From: Oscillospiraceae bacterium
Lineage (GTDB): Bacteria; Bacillota; Clostridia; Oscillospirales; Oscillospiraceae
Direction: 5' to 3'
DNA: 64,000 nt
Assembly (NCBI GenBank): GCA_902778275.1
Contig: CACYXE010000005.1
Span: forward strand, 19,276 to 83,275
The notes beneath the pieces are model-generated. The model saw only the letters and a list, made by a program, of their open reading frames with translations. It was not told the DNA's origin and did not search any database. Shown piece by piece: positions 17,191 to 24,967 of the stretch; positions within the stretch are counted from its first letter, which is position 1; every line of letters starts with the position of its first letter. A program made the translations under genes and the position numbers.

Positions 17191-18135
17191 ATGGCTAATT
17201 TCGCTGATGCAAACAGAGCTTACGGCAAAGCTCTCGCCGAAATGGGCGAGGTCTATGAGAATATCGTGGTGATCGACGCAGACCTGCAGGCCTGCAGCAA
17301 GACCCAGCCATTTTCCGACAAGTTCCCCGAGAGACACATCAATGTGGGAATTCAGGAGTGCAATATGGTGGGCGTCGCCGCCGGTATGGCTGCCGCTGGC
17401 AAGATCCCTTTTGTCAATTCCTTTGGAATGTTTACCGCCGGCCGTGCCTATGATCAGATCCGCAACGCCTGTGCCTACCCCAATCTGAATGTGAAGATCG
17501 CCGGTATCTATTCCGGCTTCTCCAACGGCGAAGACGGCCCCACACACCAGTGCATCGAAGAGTTGAGCGTCATGCGCGCAGTGCCCAACATGGTGGTAAT
17601 GTGCCCCTGTGACGCCAACGAGGCCGCCGCCATGACGAAAGCCATGGTGGAGCACAACGGGCCCTGCTTCATGCGTATGGGTCGCGGCGAGGTGGAAACG
17701 GTCACCGATTTTGATGGATACAAATTTGAGATCGGCAAAGGTGTTATGATGAAAGATGGCAAGGACGTCACCATCATCGCCATTGGCAATATGGTTGCCG
17801 TAGCACTCAAGGCCGCAGAGCTTGTGAAGGCCAAGGGCATCGACGCCCGTGTCATCGACATGCACACGGTCAAGCCCATCGACAGAGAGCTGATCCTCAA
17901 ATGTGCTAGAGAGACCGGAGTGCTCGTTACCAGTGAAGAGCACAATGTGCTCGGCGGTCTGGGCGGCGCGGTCAGTGAAGTGATCTGCTCTGAGTACCCG
18001 ATCCCAGTGCTTCGCCACGGCGTGAACGATTGCTTCGGTCATTCCGGCAAGCATCAGGACGTTCTGGATCACTACGGCCTGAACGAGACTACTTTGGCGG
18101 ATGTGGTCCTCAAGGCGGTTGCCCTGAAGAAGTGA
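17191..18135 (+). CDS. Transketolase, C-terminal subunit (second pair)
   Basis: The 314-aa partner holds the catalytic Glu in NVGIQECNMVGVAAGMAA, plus IYSGFSNGEDGPTHQCIEEL, CFMRMGRGEVETV and TSEEHNVLGGLGGAVSEV. It begins 2 bp after the stop of the N-terminal subunit, with GGAGGGAAAG at the end of that gene as ribosome site. Function is ketol transfer between sugar phosphates or a related thiamine-dependent reaction. Confidence 0.92.
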   Translation: MANFADANRAYGKALAEMGEVYENIVVIDADLQACSKTQPFSDKFPERHINVGIQECNMVGVAAGMAAAGKIPFVNSFGMFTAGRAYDQIRNACAYPNLNVKIAGIYSGFSNGEDGPTHQCIEELSVMRAVPNMVVMCPCDANEAAAMTKAMVEHNGPCFMRMGRGEVETVTDFDGYKFEIGKGVMMKDGKDVTIIAIGNMVAVALKAAELVKAKGIDARVIDMHTVKPIDRELILKCARETGVLVTSEEHNVLGGLGGAVSEVICSEYPIPVLRHGVNDCFGHSGKHQDVLDHYGLNETTLADVVLKAVALKK

Positions 18136-18169
18136 TTTGCAGAGTTCCTGCAGACGGCAAGTGCAGCCC

Positions 18170-18613
18170 ATGAAGGATTTGGATCAGCATTTGATGGGAC
18201 AACTCCGGGAGATCTATTCCGACTTTCTTGCTGACGCAGAGAAGCTGAACAGGGATCGCCGCTCCCTGTCCGGTTTCTTTAAATTGCTGTTTCCGGGCAA
18301 AACCCAATTGAGTAATCGCTCCGGAACATTTGCAGAGGAAATTGCCTCCTATGCCGCCGCGCTGACGGAGGAGGATGATGTGGACAGCATCCTTTGCTAT
18401 GTGATCGGCACCGGCTTGGAAGCAAAGGGAGAACTGGCGCTGTCACTAATCCTTACAGCGGTGTGGCAGTATTTTGTACCGTTCATTCCCTGCCTGGAGC
18501 CGGAGTGCGCCCAGGCTTTTGCCAGGCAAATTGAGGAGGGCTATCCGCTCCGGGCGCGCACACCAGTCATGGAGGTCTTTCTCAGGTCTTTGCACGAGCG
18601 TGGAGCGCAGTGA
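18170..18613 (+). CDS. Unknown 147-aa protein after transketolase
   Basis: I do not recognise this protein. From the ATG at 18170 it reads KDLDQHLMGQLREIYSDF and is mostly helical, with a hydrophobic central stretch (LALSLILTAVWQYFVPFIP) that is more amphipathic than a clear membrane span. No good ribosome site precedes the ATG; an in-frame TTG at 18137 or GTG at 18161 are alternatives. It is 34 bp after transketolase on the same strand and may be the last gene of that operon. Confidence 0.5.
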   Translation: MKDLDQHLMGQLREIYSDFLADAEKLNRDRRSLSGFFKLLFPGKTQLSNRSGTFAEEIASYAAALTEEDDVDSILCYVIGTGLEAKGELALSLILTAVWQYFVPFIPCLEPECAQAFARQIEEGYPLRARTPVMEVFLRSLHERGAQ

Positions 18614-18857
18614 GTTCCCCAAATAGAACAAAAAGCCGACATTGTCTCAAACTGCATTTATTTCTGCAGGGTGACAGCACCGCCACTTTCCTTTTGTGGA
18701 GTGGTTGGAGATTGCTCCGGAAAAGGGCCCCGATACAGCGAAAAGAAAACCTGCCATGCTGCTTGCACTTGGCAGGGAAAACGCACTTTTTATTCTGTGG
18801 TATATCTGCCGCATGCAAACAGCAAATTTTGCTAGTTACCGAGTGGAAAATACAGTA

Positions 18858-18894
18858 CAACGTGCGGGCCGTCATTCAGATGGTCCGCACGTTG
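18858..18894. terminator. Long hairpin downstream of a broken gene
   Basis: CAACGTGCGGGCC (18858-18870) pairs with GGTCCGCACGTTG (18882-18894), 13 bp with one wobble and an 11-nt loop. On the minus strand it is followed by TACTGTATTTTCC, so it may be the terminator of the pseudogene at 18897-19433. Confidence 0.45.
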
Positions 18895-18896
18895 TG

Positions 18897-19433
18897 TCGC
18901 GGGGGTAGGCGGGGAAGCTTTATGCTATTATATACTAGAGGCGCAGTGCAGGCACGGTATAAAAAGACTGGTGCCATCCCGACGATTGCCATGGTTTGGT
19001 TGTCTCCAAAACTTCCGTAGTGACAATCTGGATTAAAGGTGATTGCATCCAGAACGCCCATCCACTGGAAATCGTTGTCACTGCCGGATGTCTAGCAACA
19101 GCTCAACAAACGTAGGATCGTCTGTTCTCCATGGAATACAGCACTGTCCTTGGTCAAGCCTGTCATTTTTGTCGTGAACGGCGCGCATTTGCTCACCAGC
19201 TTATCGTGATATAGTTCCAGATCACAATGAATTAAGGTTGGTTCCGCTATTTCTTCGGCGGAATACTTTTCAACATACTACACCCATACAGGGCCAAACT
19301 TGACAAGTTCAACCGCCTCTTCATCTGCATAGGCAGACACCGTCATGGCCGGCAGCATTGCGATCAGCTTGATCGCACAAAGCGCGAGACAAAGAATCTT
19401 CTTTGCTGGATTCGTTTCTGTTTTATTTTTCAT
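18897..19433 (-). pseudogene. Broken gene for a small secreted protein
   Basis: A strong AGGAGGA (19441-19447) precedes an ATG at 19433. The frame starts with a convincing signal peptide (ILCLALCAIKLIAMLPAMTVSAYA, cleavage after AYA), then reads EEAVELVKFGPVWV and meets an in-frame TAG at about 19283-19285. The same frame continues sensibly (YVEKYSAEEIAEPTLIHCDL...FTTKMTGLTKDSAVF) to a second stop near 19092, then again reads ITFNPDCHYGSFGDNQTMAI. Two stops and probable small indels make it a pseudogene. I do not recognise the family. Lower GC than the neighbouring sugar operon marks the start of the mobile island. Confidence 0.5.
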
Positions 19434-19460
19434 TGAGAAATCCTCCTAGATAAACGTAAT

Positions 19461-19824
19461 ATGGCAAAAAGAAACCCAACTCAGAATCAAACTGAGTGCG
19501 GGATTCTGGCCTGCCTGTAACAAAAAGGCAATTGCTGAGGAACTCGGTTGTCATGTAAACACGCTTCAACAGCCTTATATGAGGGATATTTTACTCTGGT
19601 ACGAGGAATTTCAACAGTCAACAAAGACTGAAAAAGATATATCAATGTTGGAGCAACGGATTGAAAAGCTTGAGAAGATGCTAAGCCACTCCAGAAATTA
19701 CAATGCAAGGTTGGCAAGCGACAATGAACGGCTTAGACGAGAAAGGGACGAATATGAAGATAAGTATCGTCATCTCCTTGGCCGATATCAAATCGACGTA
19801 GGAAAAACGAAAATTGGCTTTTAA
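19461..19824 (+). pseudogene. Broken DNA-binding/coiled-coil mobile-element protein
   Basis: The start MAKRNPTQNQ from 19461 soon stops, while the next frame reads KKAIAEELGCHVNTLQ (a helix-turn-helix-like piece). From 19579 it continues as a charged coiled coil (ISMLEQRIEKLEKML, NARLASDNERLRRERDEYED). A single frameshift near 19490-19500 explains the split. The 3' part alone has an ATG at 19579 and 81 codons, so a shortened protein could be made. Such small HTH plus coiled-coil proteins occur in transposons and integrative elements; family not certain. Confidence 0.45.
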
Positions 19825-19829
19825 TGGAG

Positions 19830-19874
19830 AAAAGGCAGTCACCAAAGCAAAAAACTGGTGACTGCCTTTTCTAT
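19830..19874 (+). terminator. Strong bidirectional terminator
   Basis: AAAAGGCAGTCACCA (19830-19844) and TGGTGACTGCCTTTT (19856-19870) form a perfect 15-bp stem with A and T runs on either side. It ends the plus-strand coiled-coil gene and can also end the minus-strand TIR gene that converges on it. Confidence 0.85.
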
Positions 19875-19877
19875 TTC

Positions 19878-20513
19878 TCATGACCTTTTGATGGTCAAAT
19901 TCTGAGATGTAGGCGAAAAATACAAGAAGAAAATCACAGTTTTATAAGTTCTGTTCCCACACGTTAAAAACTCGTTTTGGGCGATCACGCTGTCCAGGGT
20001 GCGGTCACCGTTCTCGTCCGTCTCCTTGTAGGAAATGAAGACGTCGTAGGGCTCCTCCTTGCCGGAGACCTGCAGGATCGCCTGCCGCAGCTCCTCGATC
20101 TGGCGTGCCTCGTCCCGGTACACCCTGCGGGCCACGGCGTCCGTGTTCTCACATGCCTGCTCGAAGTTGGCATCGTCCAGCACGCTGTCAAAGCTGGAAC
20201 GGTGGCAGGTGGGGATCTTCTTCCCGGTGGCCGGATCGTCCACGTACTCGATGCCGTATTTGCACAGCACCAGGCCCCAGTAGGCCTCAGCCTCCTGGGG
20301 GAAGTCCGCCACGATCGTCTCGAACACGCCCGCGGCCTTGTCGAATTCGCAGGCGCGCAGCAGCCGGCCGGCCCTGCTAAACAGAGTCGGCTTTTTCTCG
20401 TTATCCGCGCTGGGCACGGTCTGCTTCGTACCGCAATATTCACATTCGCAGACGGTGGAACCTTCAACCAGGTTAAGGTCCCCGCCGCACATCTTACATT
20501 TGATGATCGCCAT
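19878..20513 (-). pseudogene. Zinc-ribbon TIR-domain protein, truncated
   Basis: The N-terminus is a double-CxxC zinc ribbon (IIKCKMCGGDLNLVEG, CECEYCGTKQTVPS). A helical repeat region follows (EFDKAAGVFETIVADFPQEA) with AYWGLVLCKYGIEYVDDPAT and then the first strand of a TIR domain (YDVFISYKETDENGDRTLDS). The full-length family continues through the TIR fold; here homology stops at about 19978 and an unrelated 30-residue tail follows. The TIR domain is therefore cut and probably inactive. The ATG at 20513 gives 9-nt spacing to AGGAG; another ATG two codons earlier is too close. It forms an operon with the ribbon-helix-helix gene upstream. Full-length relatives are candidate NAD-related defence or signalling proteins. 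Confidence 0.75.
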
Positions 20514-20529
20514 ATTCATGTTCTCCTAT

Positions 20530-20721
20530 TTATCTCTCTTCGATCTCCAGATGATCCATTGCAAATTCAAGGCTCATCAGCATAAATTCGTTCCGTGTCC
20601 GCCCGATCTTCGTGGCAATCTCATCAATATCCCGCAGCATATCTTTCGGCATGCGCATGGATACGACAGACGATTCTCCGGTGTATTTTTTGGGGGTGAT
20701 TTGGAATTTCGGGTCAGTCAT
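20530..20721 (-). CDS. Ribbon-helix-helix (Arc/CopG-like) regulator
   Basis: The 63-aa protein has a beta strand followed by two helices typical of the RHH fold (SSVVSMRMPKDMLRDIDEIA, IGRTRNEFMLMSLEFAMDHL). AGGAGTACTTC gives good spacing to the ATG. It lies 16 bp upstream of the truncated TIR gene. RHH proteins usually repress their own operon; the promoter here overlaps an inverted repeat that is a natural operator. Confidence 0.8.
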   Translation of the reverse strand: MTDPKFQITPKKYTGESSVVSMRMPKDMLRDIDEIATKIGRTRNEFMLMSLEFAMDHLEIEER

Positions 20722-20744
20722 GAAGTACTCCTTTGTTGTTTACT

Positions 20745-20811
20745 ATTGTAATACGTTTGTAGGCGACTGGTCAAGGTATAAAATCCCATAAATAATTGTA
20801 CTACAAACGTA
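20745..20811 (-). promoter_or_regulatory. Promoter and inverted-repeat operator of the RHH/TIR operon
   Basis: On the minus strand TTGACC (20774-20769) and TACAAT (20750-20745) are spaced 18 bp. The 11-bp arms TACGTTTGTAG (20752-20762) and CTACAAACGTA (20801-20811) are perfect inverted copies. One lies in the spacer of the promoter and the other upstream of the -35. This fits autorepression by the RHH protein, perhaps through looping or cooperative binding. Confidence 0.6.
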
Positions 20812-20821
20812 ATCATCATGC

Positions 20822-21420
20822 AATATAAACTACCTTTTTCATACCGCAGTAAATTCACCAATCAGCATAACCACATACAAAAATGTGAATTCAAAAAAAG
20901 TTCACAGAGCAGGTGTATCAAAATCAGAAAAAAGTGTGCAATAGGGTAGTGAAGGGATAATTCCGGAATTCTGCTTCTTTGAGCAGGAAGATGTATTACC
21001 TCACAAAACGATAATTTCATATCGCGTTCTCCCGACTTGCTGCTCAGCAGAGCATAGCCGGGCAGATCATTCCAAAGCGAAACCGTTACATAGGAATACG
21101 GGACAGTGAGAGGGCTAAGACTCTCTCGCCGGTCCTGCGTTCCTGTGCAGCGGTTCTTTTTATGCAAAACTGAATGATCGTCCGGATGGGATATGCTCTT
21201 CTCGGGAGTGTGCCGGGACCTGCCGAATAGCAGTGAGCGTGCCAAAAGAGCAATACGCCGCGGTGAGATCCCGGGGCAGGAACAGCGTCCGGGTAGAGCG
21301 GCGAACGCATCCCCCTATGAGAGAAAGATCCGAGTCTGCAATATACTGGCAAGCATCGCGTTTGTGATACCACAAACACAAAACAGGGGTGAGCCCCTGT
21401 GACCCCTCGGAAAGGAGAGC
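20822..21420. other. Gene-free stretch before mobC, possible oriT
   Basis: No convincing gene is seen on either strand. There is an inverted repeat TGTGAA...TTCACA near 20885-20908. Just before mobC lies ACAGGGG-TGAG-CCCCTGT (about 21383-21400) followed by GACCCC. Hairpins of this kind next to a MobC gene are often part of a transfer origin, but no relaxase is present to support it. Confidence 0.35.
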
Positions 21421-21426
21421 TTGTAT

Positions 21427-21795
21427 TTGAGAAAGAGAAACGTACACATCCAGCTTTGGCTGAGTAAAAAGGAAGCGGCCGCGCTGGAGCGCCACGCCCG
21501 AGCGGCAGGCATCACACAGTCGGCCTATTTGCGCCATCTGATCACGGGCTTTGAGCCAAGACCGGCTCCGACACCGGATTATTACGCCTTCATGCGCAAC
21601 CTGTACAGCCTGGGAAACAATCTGAATCAAATCGCGCAGAAGGCCCATATGCTGGGCGCGATCGACGCCCAGCGCTATGACAAATACGCGCGCCTGGCGG
21701 AAGAAGCGATTGTGAAGATTACGAAAGAAATCGTCGAACCGAGAAAGATAGAGAAAGGGGAACTGTATGAACAGAGCGATAGTCGAGTTATGTAA
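21427..21795 (+). CDS. mobC: MobC-like relaxosome accessory protein
   Basis: This 122-aa protein (TTG start) belongs to the MobC family, which melts DNA at the transfer origin to help a relaxase. VHIQLWLSKKEAAALERHAR (RHH-like), GITQSAYLRHLITG and FMRNLYSLGNNLNQIAQKAH are family blocks. AGGAG lies 9 nt before the TTG at 21427; a TTG at 21421 is too close. No relaxase gene follows; instead the next gene (29-bp overlap) is ParB-like. The element may be mobilised in trans or be a remnant. Confidence 0.8.
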   Translation: MRKRNVHIQLWLSKKEAAALERHARAAGITQSAYLRHLITGFEPRPAPTPDYYAFMRNLYSLGNNLNQIAQKAHMLGAIDAQRYDKYARLAEEAIVKITKEIVEPRKIEKGELYEQSDSRVM

Positions 21796-22606
21796 ACTTC
21801 ACCCGTTTGATGGACACCCCTACAAGGTCCAGGATGACGAGGAGATGGAGGCGCTGACGGAGAGCGTCAAGGCGTATGGCGTCATGTCTCCGTTGATCGT
21901 CAGACCCTTGGAGAAGAACAGAAGTGAATATGAGGTGGTCTCCGGGCATCGTCGGATGCGGGCGGCAGAGAAGGCAGGGATGAAAACAGTACCTGCTTTT
22001 ATTTTGCCCATGGATCGGGCGGCTGCTGCGATCGTCCTGGTGGACAGCAATCTGCATCGGGAGCATCTGCTGCCCAGCGAGAAAGCGTTCGCCTATAAAC
22101 TGAAGCTGGACGCTTTGAAGCAGCAGGGAAAGAGAAACGACTTCACTTCGCGACAAGATGTCGGGAAGTCCGAAAGCGCCGACCAGGTCAGCGAGACAGA
22201 AAGTGGACGCCAAGTGCAGCGGTATGTGCGGCTGACCTATCTGCTGCCGGAGCTGTTGAAGCTGGCGGACGAGGGAAAAATCTCTCTCACGCCCGCGGTA
22301 TATCTGTCTTATCTGTCAAAAGAGGAACAGCGACTGGTGTTGGAAGAAATGGAGCGGAGCGACTGTACGCCCTCCGTGGGACAGGCTTACCAGCTGAAAG
22401 AGCAGAGTGTCAAGGGCGGGCTGGCAAGAGATTTTGTGACCGCACTGCTGTGCCAGGAAAAAGCCAATCAGAAGGAGCGGCTGAAGATCCCGATGGAGCG
22501 CATCCGCAAGTTCTTCCCCGCCAGCTATACCAGCGCCCAGATGGAAGAAGAGATCGTGAAGATGTGCGAAGCACGCTACCGCAAGCGCGCAGCGATGGAG
22601 AGGTGA
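21767..22606 (+). CDS. ParB/RepB-family nuclease-like partition protein
   Basis: The 279-aa protein has the N-terminal ParB domain: LHPFDGHPYKVQDDEEMEAL, PLIVRP, and the GHRRMRAAEKAG motif that binds CTP in ParB-type proteins. This is followed by a helix-turn-helix region (SNLHREHLLPSEKAFAYKLK). The C-terminal 90 residues are helical and specific to mobile-element members. It overlaps mobC by 29 bp. Such genes are standard cargo of Clostridial integrative elements and may assist stability or replication control. Confidence 0.85.
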   Translation: MNRAIVELCKLHPFDGHPYKVQDDEEMEALTESVKAYGVMSPLIVRPLEKNRSEYEVVSGHRRMRAAEKAGMKTVPAFILPMDRAAAAIVLVDSNLHREHLLPSEKAFAYKLKLDALKQQGKRNDFTSRQDVGKSESADQVSETESGRQVQRYVRLTYLLPELLKLADEGKISLTPAVYLSYLSKEEQRLVLEEMERSDCTPSVGQAYQLKEQSVKGGLARDFVTALLCQEKANQKERLKIPMERIRKFFPASYTSAQMEEEIVKMCEARYRKRAAMER

Positions 22607-22611
22607 TGTAG

Positions 22612-22833
22612 ATGCGCTGGATCGTTGGATTGTTCCAGAGGGAACGGAGTTACTGTATCAACGGTGTGACCTATACGGTTGGAGCAAGGTTTGAGCCGCC
22701 CCATGAAGGACGGCCCGTACAGCGTGCGATCGAGCACGTGCTTTTCGCGAACATGGTAGATTTGCAGAAATGTTTTTCCTCTGCTACCATGGAGACGGAA
22801 TATGTGTGTTCGGCTGCCGTAAAGGAGGATTAA
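22612..22833 (+). CDS. Small mobile-element protein of unknown function
   Basis: This 73-aa protein (SYCINGVTYTVGARFEPP) resembles short conserved proteins that sit just before the recombinase in Clostridial integrative elements. It has no signal peptide or recognised domain. It starts 5 bp after parB and ends 2 bp before the recombinase start. GAGAGGTGAT provides a ribosome site. Confidence 0.6.
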   Translation: MRWIVGLFQRERSYCINGVTYTVGARFEPPHEGRPVQRAIEHVLFANMVDLQKCFSSATMETEYVCSAAVKED

Positions 22834-22835
22834 AC

Positions 22836-24545
22836 ATGCAGCCGAAAAAGAAAACTGAACCTGTGGGCATTACCGCTCTGTATTGCCGCCTCTCCCGTGA
22901 CGATGGTGTAGACGGCGACAGCAACTCCGTCGCAAATCAGAAAAGGCTCCTGACCCAGAAGGTCAGAGAGCTGGGGCTGGGCAACACGAAGTTCTATGTA
23001 GACGACGGATATACCGGCACAAACTTCAACCGCCCCGGCTTCCAGGCCATGCTGGACGATATCGACACGGGCTATGTGACCACCGTCATGGTCAAGGATC
23101 TTTCCCGCCTGGGCAGAGACTATGTTTCGGTCGGAAACTACACCGACAGCTATTTCCCGGAGCGGAACGTGCGCTTCATTGCCGTCAACGACATGGTGGA
23201 CAGTGACGAGGGCGAGAACGAACTGGCTCCTTTTCGTAACGTGATGAACGAGATGTATGCGCGGGACATCAGCCGCAAGGTGCGCTCCGCCCACCGCATC
23301 CGGGGCAACCTGGGCGAGCCGCTTTCCCAGCCGCCATACGGTTACCGCAAAGCGCCGGACAACAAGAAGAAGTGGATCGTCGATCCGGAACCCGCGGCCG
23401 TCGTACAGCAGATCTTCCGCATGGCTATGGAGGGCAAGGGCAACGAGACGATTGCACGGGCCTTGCAGGAAGATAAGGTCATGACGCCTATGGCCTACTG
23501 GCAGAGCCAGGGGCTGAATCGCGGCGGAAAGAAGACGCAGACGAATCCGTACAAGTGGGTCAATTCCATGATCGGAAAGATCCTGGCGCAACAGGAATAC
23601 TGCGGGGACGTGATCAATTTCAAGACCTACTCCAAGTCTTTCAAAAACAAGACCCGGCTGGACAATCCGGTGGAAAACTGGGTGATCTTCAAGGATGTGC
23701 ATGAGCCGATCATCGACCGGGACACCTTTGAGCGCGTGCAGAAGCTTGTCGCGAATACCAAGCGTCGGGCGCCAAAGCCGGAGAATGCGGAAAAGAGTAT
23801 CTTCTCCGATCTGCTGTACTGCGCCGATTGCGGGCGAAAGCTCTGGTATCATAGCAATACCATCAATAAGGACATTCACTTCTTTGTTTGCTCCAACTAC
23901 GAGAAGGACTACCGCGGCAGCTGCAAGACGCGTCATTATATTCGAGAGGATTCTCTGGAACAGATCGTTATGTTGGAGCTGCGGGCCATCGGTGAGTGCT
24001 TGCGGGCAGATGAAGATGCCTTTGCTGAGCTGCTGGCGCAGAAGACGAACAAGGACATGCTGGTAGAGAAGAAGCAGATCGAGGCGGAACTGCAAAAGGC
24101 GATCGCAAGGAGCGATATGGTCTTGAAGCTGTACGAGAAGGTCTATGAGGACAATGCTGCCGGCAAGGTGACGGATGAATTCTTCATGCAGCTGAGCCAC
24201 AAGTATGAAGTGGAGCGTATGGAGCTGAAAAACAGGATCGGTGAGCTGCGCAAGCGTCTGAACGACTTGGGCACACAGGAGTTGGGGCGAGAAGCATTCC
24301 TCACAGCGATCCGCAAGTTCATGCAGATGGAAACGCTGACGGCTCCGCTGCTGCGGGAGCTGATCGATAGGATCGAAGTGTATGAGACCGAGGGCACAGG
24401 CAAGAACCGCACCCAGCGGGTCGTGATCCACTACCGCTTTGTCGGCTATATTGAGCTGCCGGAGAACGTATTCCGGCAGAGCTACAAGGCCGATACCCGG
24501 CAGGGCGTACGGATAGAATATCTCCGCAGCCCCGCGACCGCCTAA
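22836..24545 (+). CDS. Large serine recombinase
   Basis: The 569-aa enzyme excises and integrates the element. The N-terminal resolvase domain has the catalytic Ser20 in LYCRLSRDD, with KDLSRLGRDYVSVGNYTDSY and the GYTGTNFNRPGFQAML block. A Recombinase domain follows (PPYGYRKAPDNKKKWIVDPE). A zinc ribbon comes next (LLYCADCGRKLWYH...FVCSNY), then a coiled coil (residues 430-500). AAAGGAGG lies 7 nt before the ATG at 22836. All modules are full length, so it is probably active. The element's other end is not obvious; attachment sites were not identified. Confidence 0.93.
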   Translation: MQPKKKTEPVGITALYCRLSRDDGVDGDSNSVANQKRLLTQKVRELGLGNTKFYVDDGYTGTNFNRPGFQAMLDDIDTGYVTTVMVKDLSRLGRDYVSVGNYTDSYFPERNVRFIAVNDMVDSDEGENELAPFRNVMNEMYARDISRKVRSAHRIRGNLGEPLSQPPYGYRKAPDNKKKWIVDPEPAAVVQQIFRMAMEGKGNETIARALQEDKVMTPMAYWQSQGLNRGGKKTQTNPYKWVNSMIGKILAQQEYCGDVINFKTYSKSFKNKTRLDNPVENWVIFKDVHEPIIDRDTFERVQKLVANTKRRAPKPENAEKSIFSDLLYCADCGRKLWYHSNTINKDIHFFVCSNYEKDYRGSCKTRHYIREDSLEQIVMLELRAIGECLRADEDAFAELLAQKTNKDMLVEKKQIEAELQKAIARSDMVLKLYEKVYEDNAAGKVTDEFFMQLSHKYEVERMELKNRIGELRKRLNDLGTQELGREAFLTAIRKFMQMETLTAPLLRELIDRIEVYETEGTGKNRTQRVVIHYRFVGYIELPENVFRQSYKADTRQGVRIEYLRSPATA

Positions 24546-24553
24546 ACAAAAAG

Positions 24554-24576
24554 GGAGCAGGCTTCACGCCCGCTCC
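24554..24576 (-). terminator. Terminator-like hairpin after the recombinase gene
   Basis: GGAGCAGGC (24554-24562) pairs with GCCCGCTCC (24568-24576) with one mismatch. A TTTTT run follows on the minus strand, so it may stop transcripts coming from the tRNA side. Confidence 0.4.
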
Positions 24577-24616
24577 GCACATAACATGAGAATCGAATTT
24601 GCCGATGAGTATAAAA

Positions 24617-24656
24617 TTCGAGTGTCCATAACTGAAATCCGTTATGAACACTCGAA
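24617..24656 (-). terminator. Terminator of tRNA-Pro
   Basis: A 16-bp stem with one wobble (24617-24632 with 24641-24656) and an 8-nt loop begins 2 bp after the CCA end of the tRNA. TTTTAT follows on the minus strand. Confidence 0.8.
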
Positions 24657-24657
24657 A

Positions 24658-24733
24658 TGGTCCGAGTGACTGGATTTGAACCAGCGGCCTCTTGAACCCC
24701 ATTCAAGCGCGCTACCATCTGCGCTACACCCGG
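24658..24733 (-). tRNA. tRNA-Pro (anticodon GGG)
   Basis: A complete cloverleaf is visible on the minus strand: acceptor CCGGGTG/CACTCGG, D-stem GCGC/GCGC, anticodon stem CTTGA/TCAAG with loop ATGGGGT (anticodon GGG), T-stem GCTGG/CCAGT with TTCAAAT loop. The CCA end is encoded. It reads CCC and CCU. The serine-recombinase island ends about 110 bp away. Confidence 0.95.
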
Positions 24734-24811
24734 TCGTAGTCAGAAGAAGCTCGCTGCGTGACCTTTCCGCCTGGCGGCGAAAACTGCACTCCGCTCCCTC
24801 CTTCTTCCTTT

Positions 24812-24852
24812 CCAAATCAAACCCGCTTCGCTGGGCTTTGATTTGGTTTTTT
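24812..24852 (+). terminator. Plus-strand hairpin with T-run in the tRNA leader region
   Basis: CCAAATCAAA and TTTGATTTGG form a 10-bp perfect stem extended by CCC/GGG, followed by TTTTTT (24847-24852). On the plus strand it is a good intrinsic terminator; on the minus strand it lies in the leader of the tRNA transcript. Confidence 0.55.
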
Positions 24853-24891
24853 GAGGGATCAGCGGCGTCTTCTGTATATAAACGCAAAGCC

Positions 24892-24941
24892 CTTGGCCTT
24901 GCCGCCCGATTATATTAGCACAATCGGGCGGCAAGGTCAAG
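24892..24941 (-). promoter_or_regulatory. tRNA-Pro promoter embedded in a 20-bp palindrome
   Basis: On the minus strand TTGACC (24940-24935) and TAATAT (24917-24912) are spaced 17 bp and point at the tRNA. The same bases form a 20-bp inverted repeat (24892-24911 with 24922-24941, one wobble, 10-nt loop). The structure may also terminate the minus-strand membrane-protein gene that ends at 24968. Confidence 0.5.
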
Positions 24942-24967
24942 CTTTATTTTTCGTTTTCCCGCCTTTT

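Noticed and set aside
18610-19020. Plus-strand open frame after the 147-aa gene
   Set aside because: It crosses hairpins and the antisense of the broken secreted-protein gene; no ribosome site and no recognisable protein features.
24642-24887. 81-codon frame across the tRNA region
   Set aside because: It is antisense or read-through of tRNA-Pro and its leader. Such frames recur next to tRNAs in Clostridia and have no coding features.
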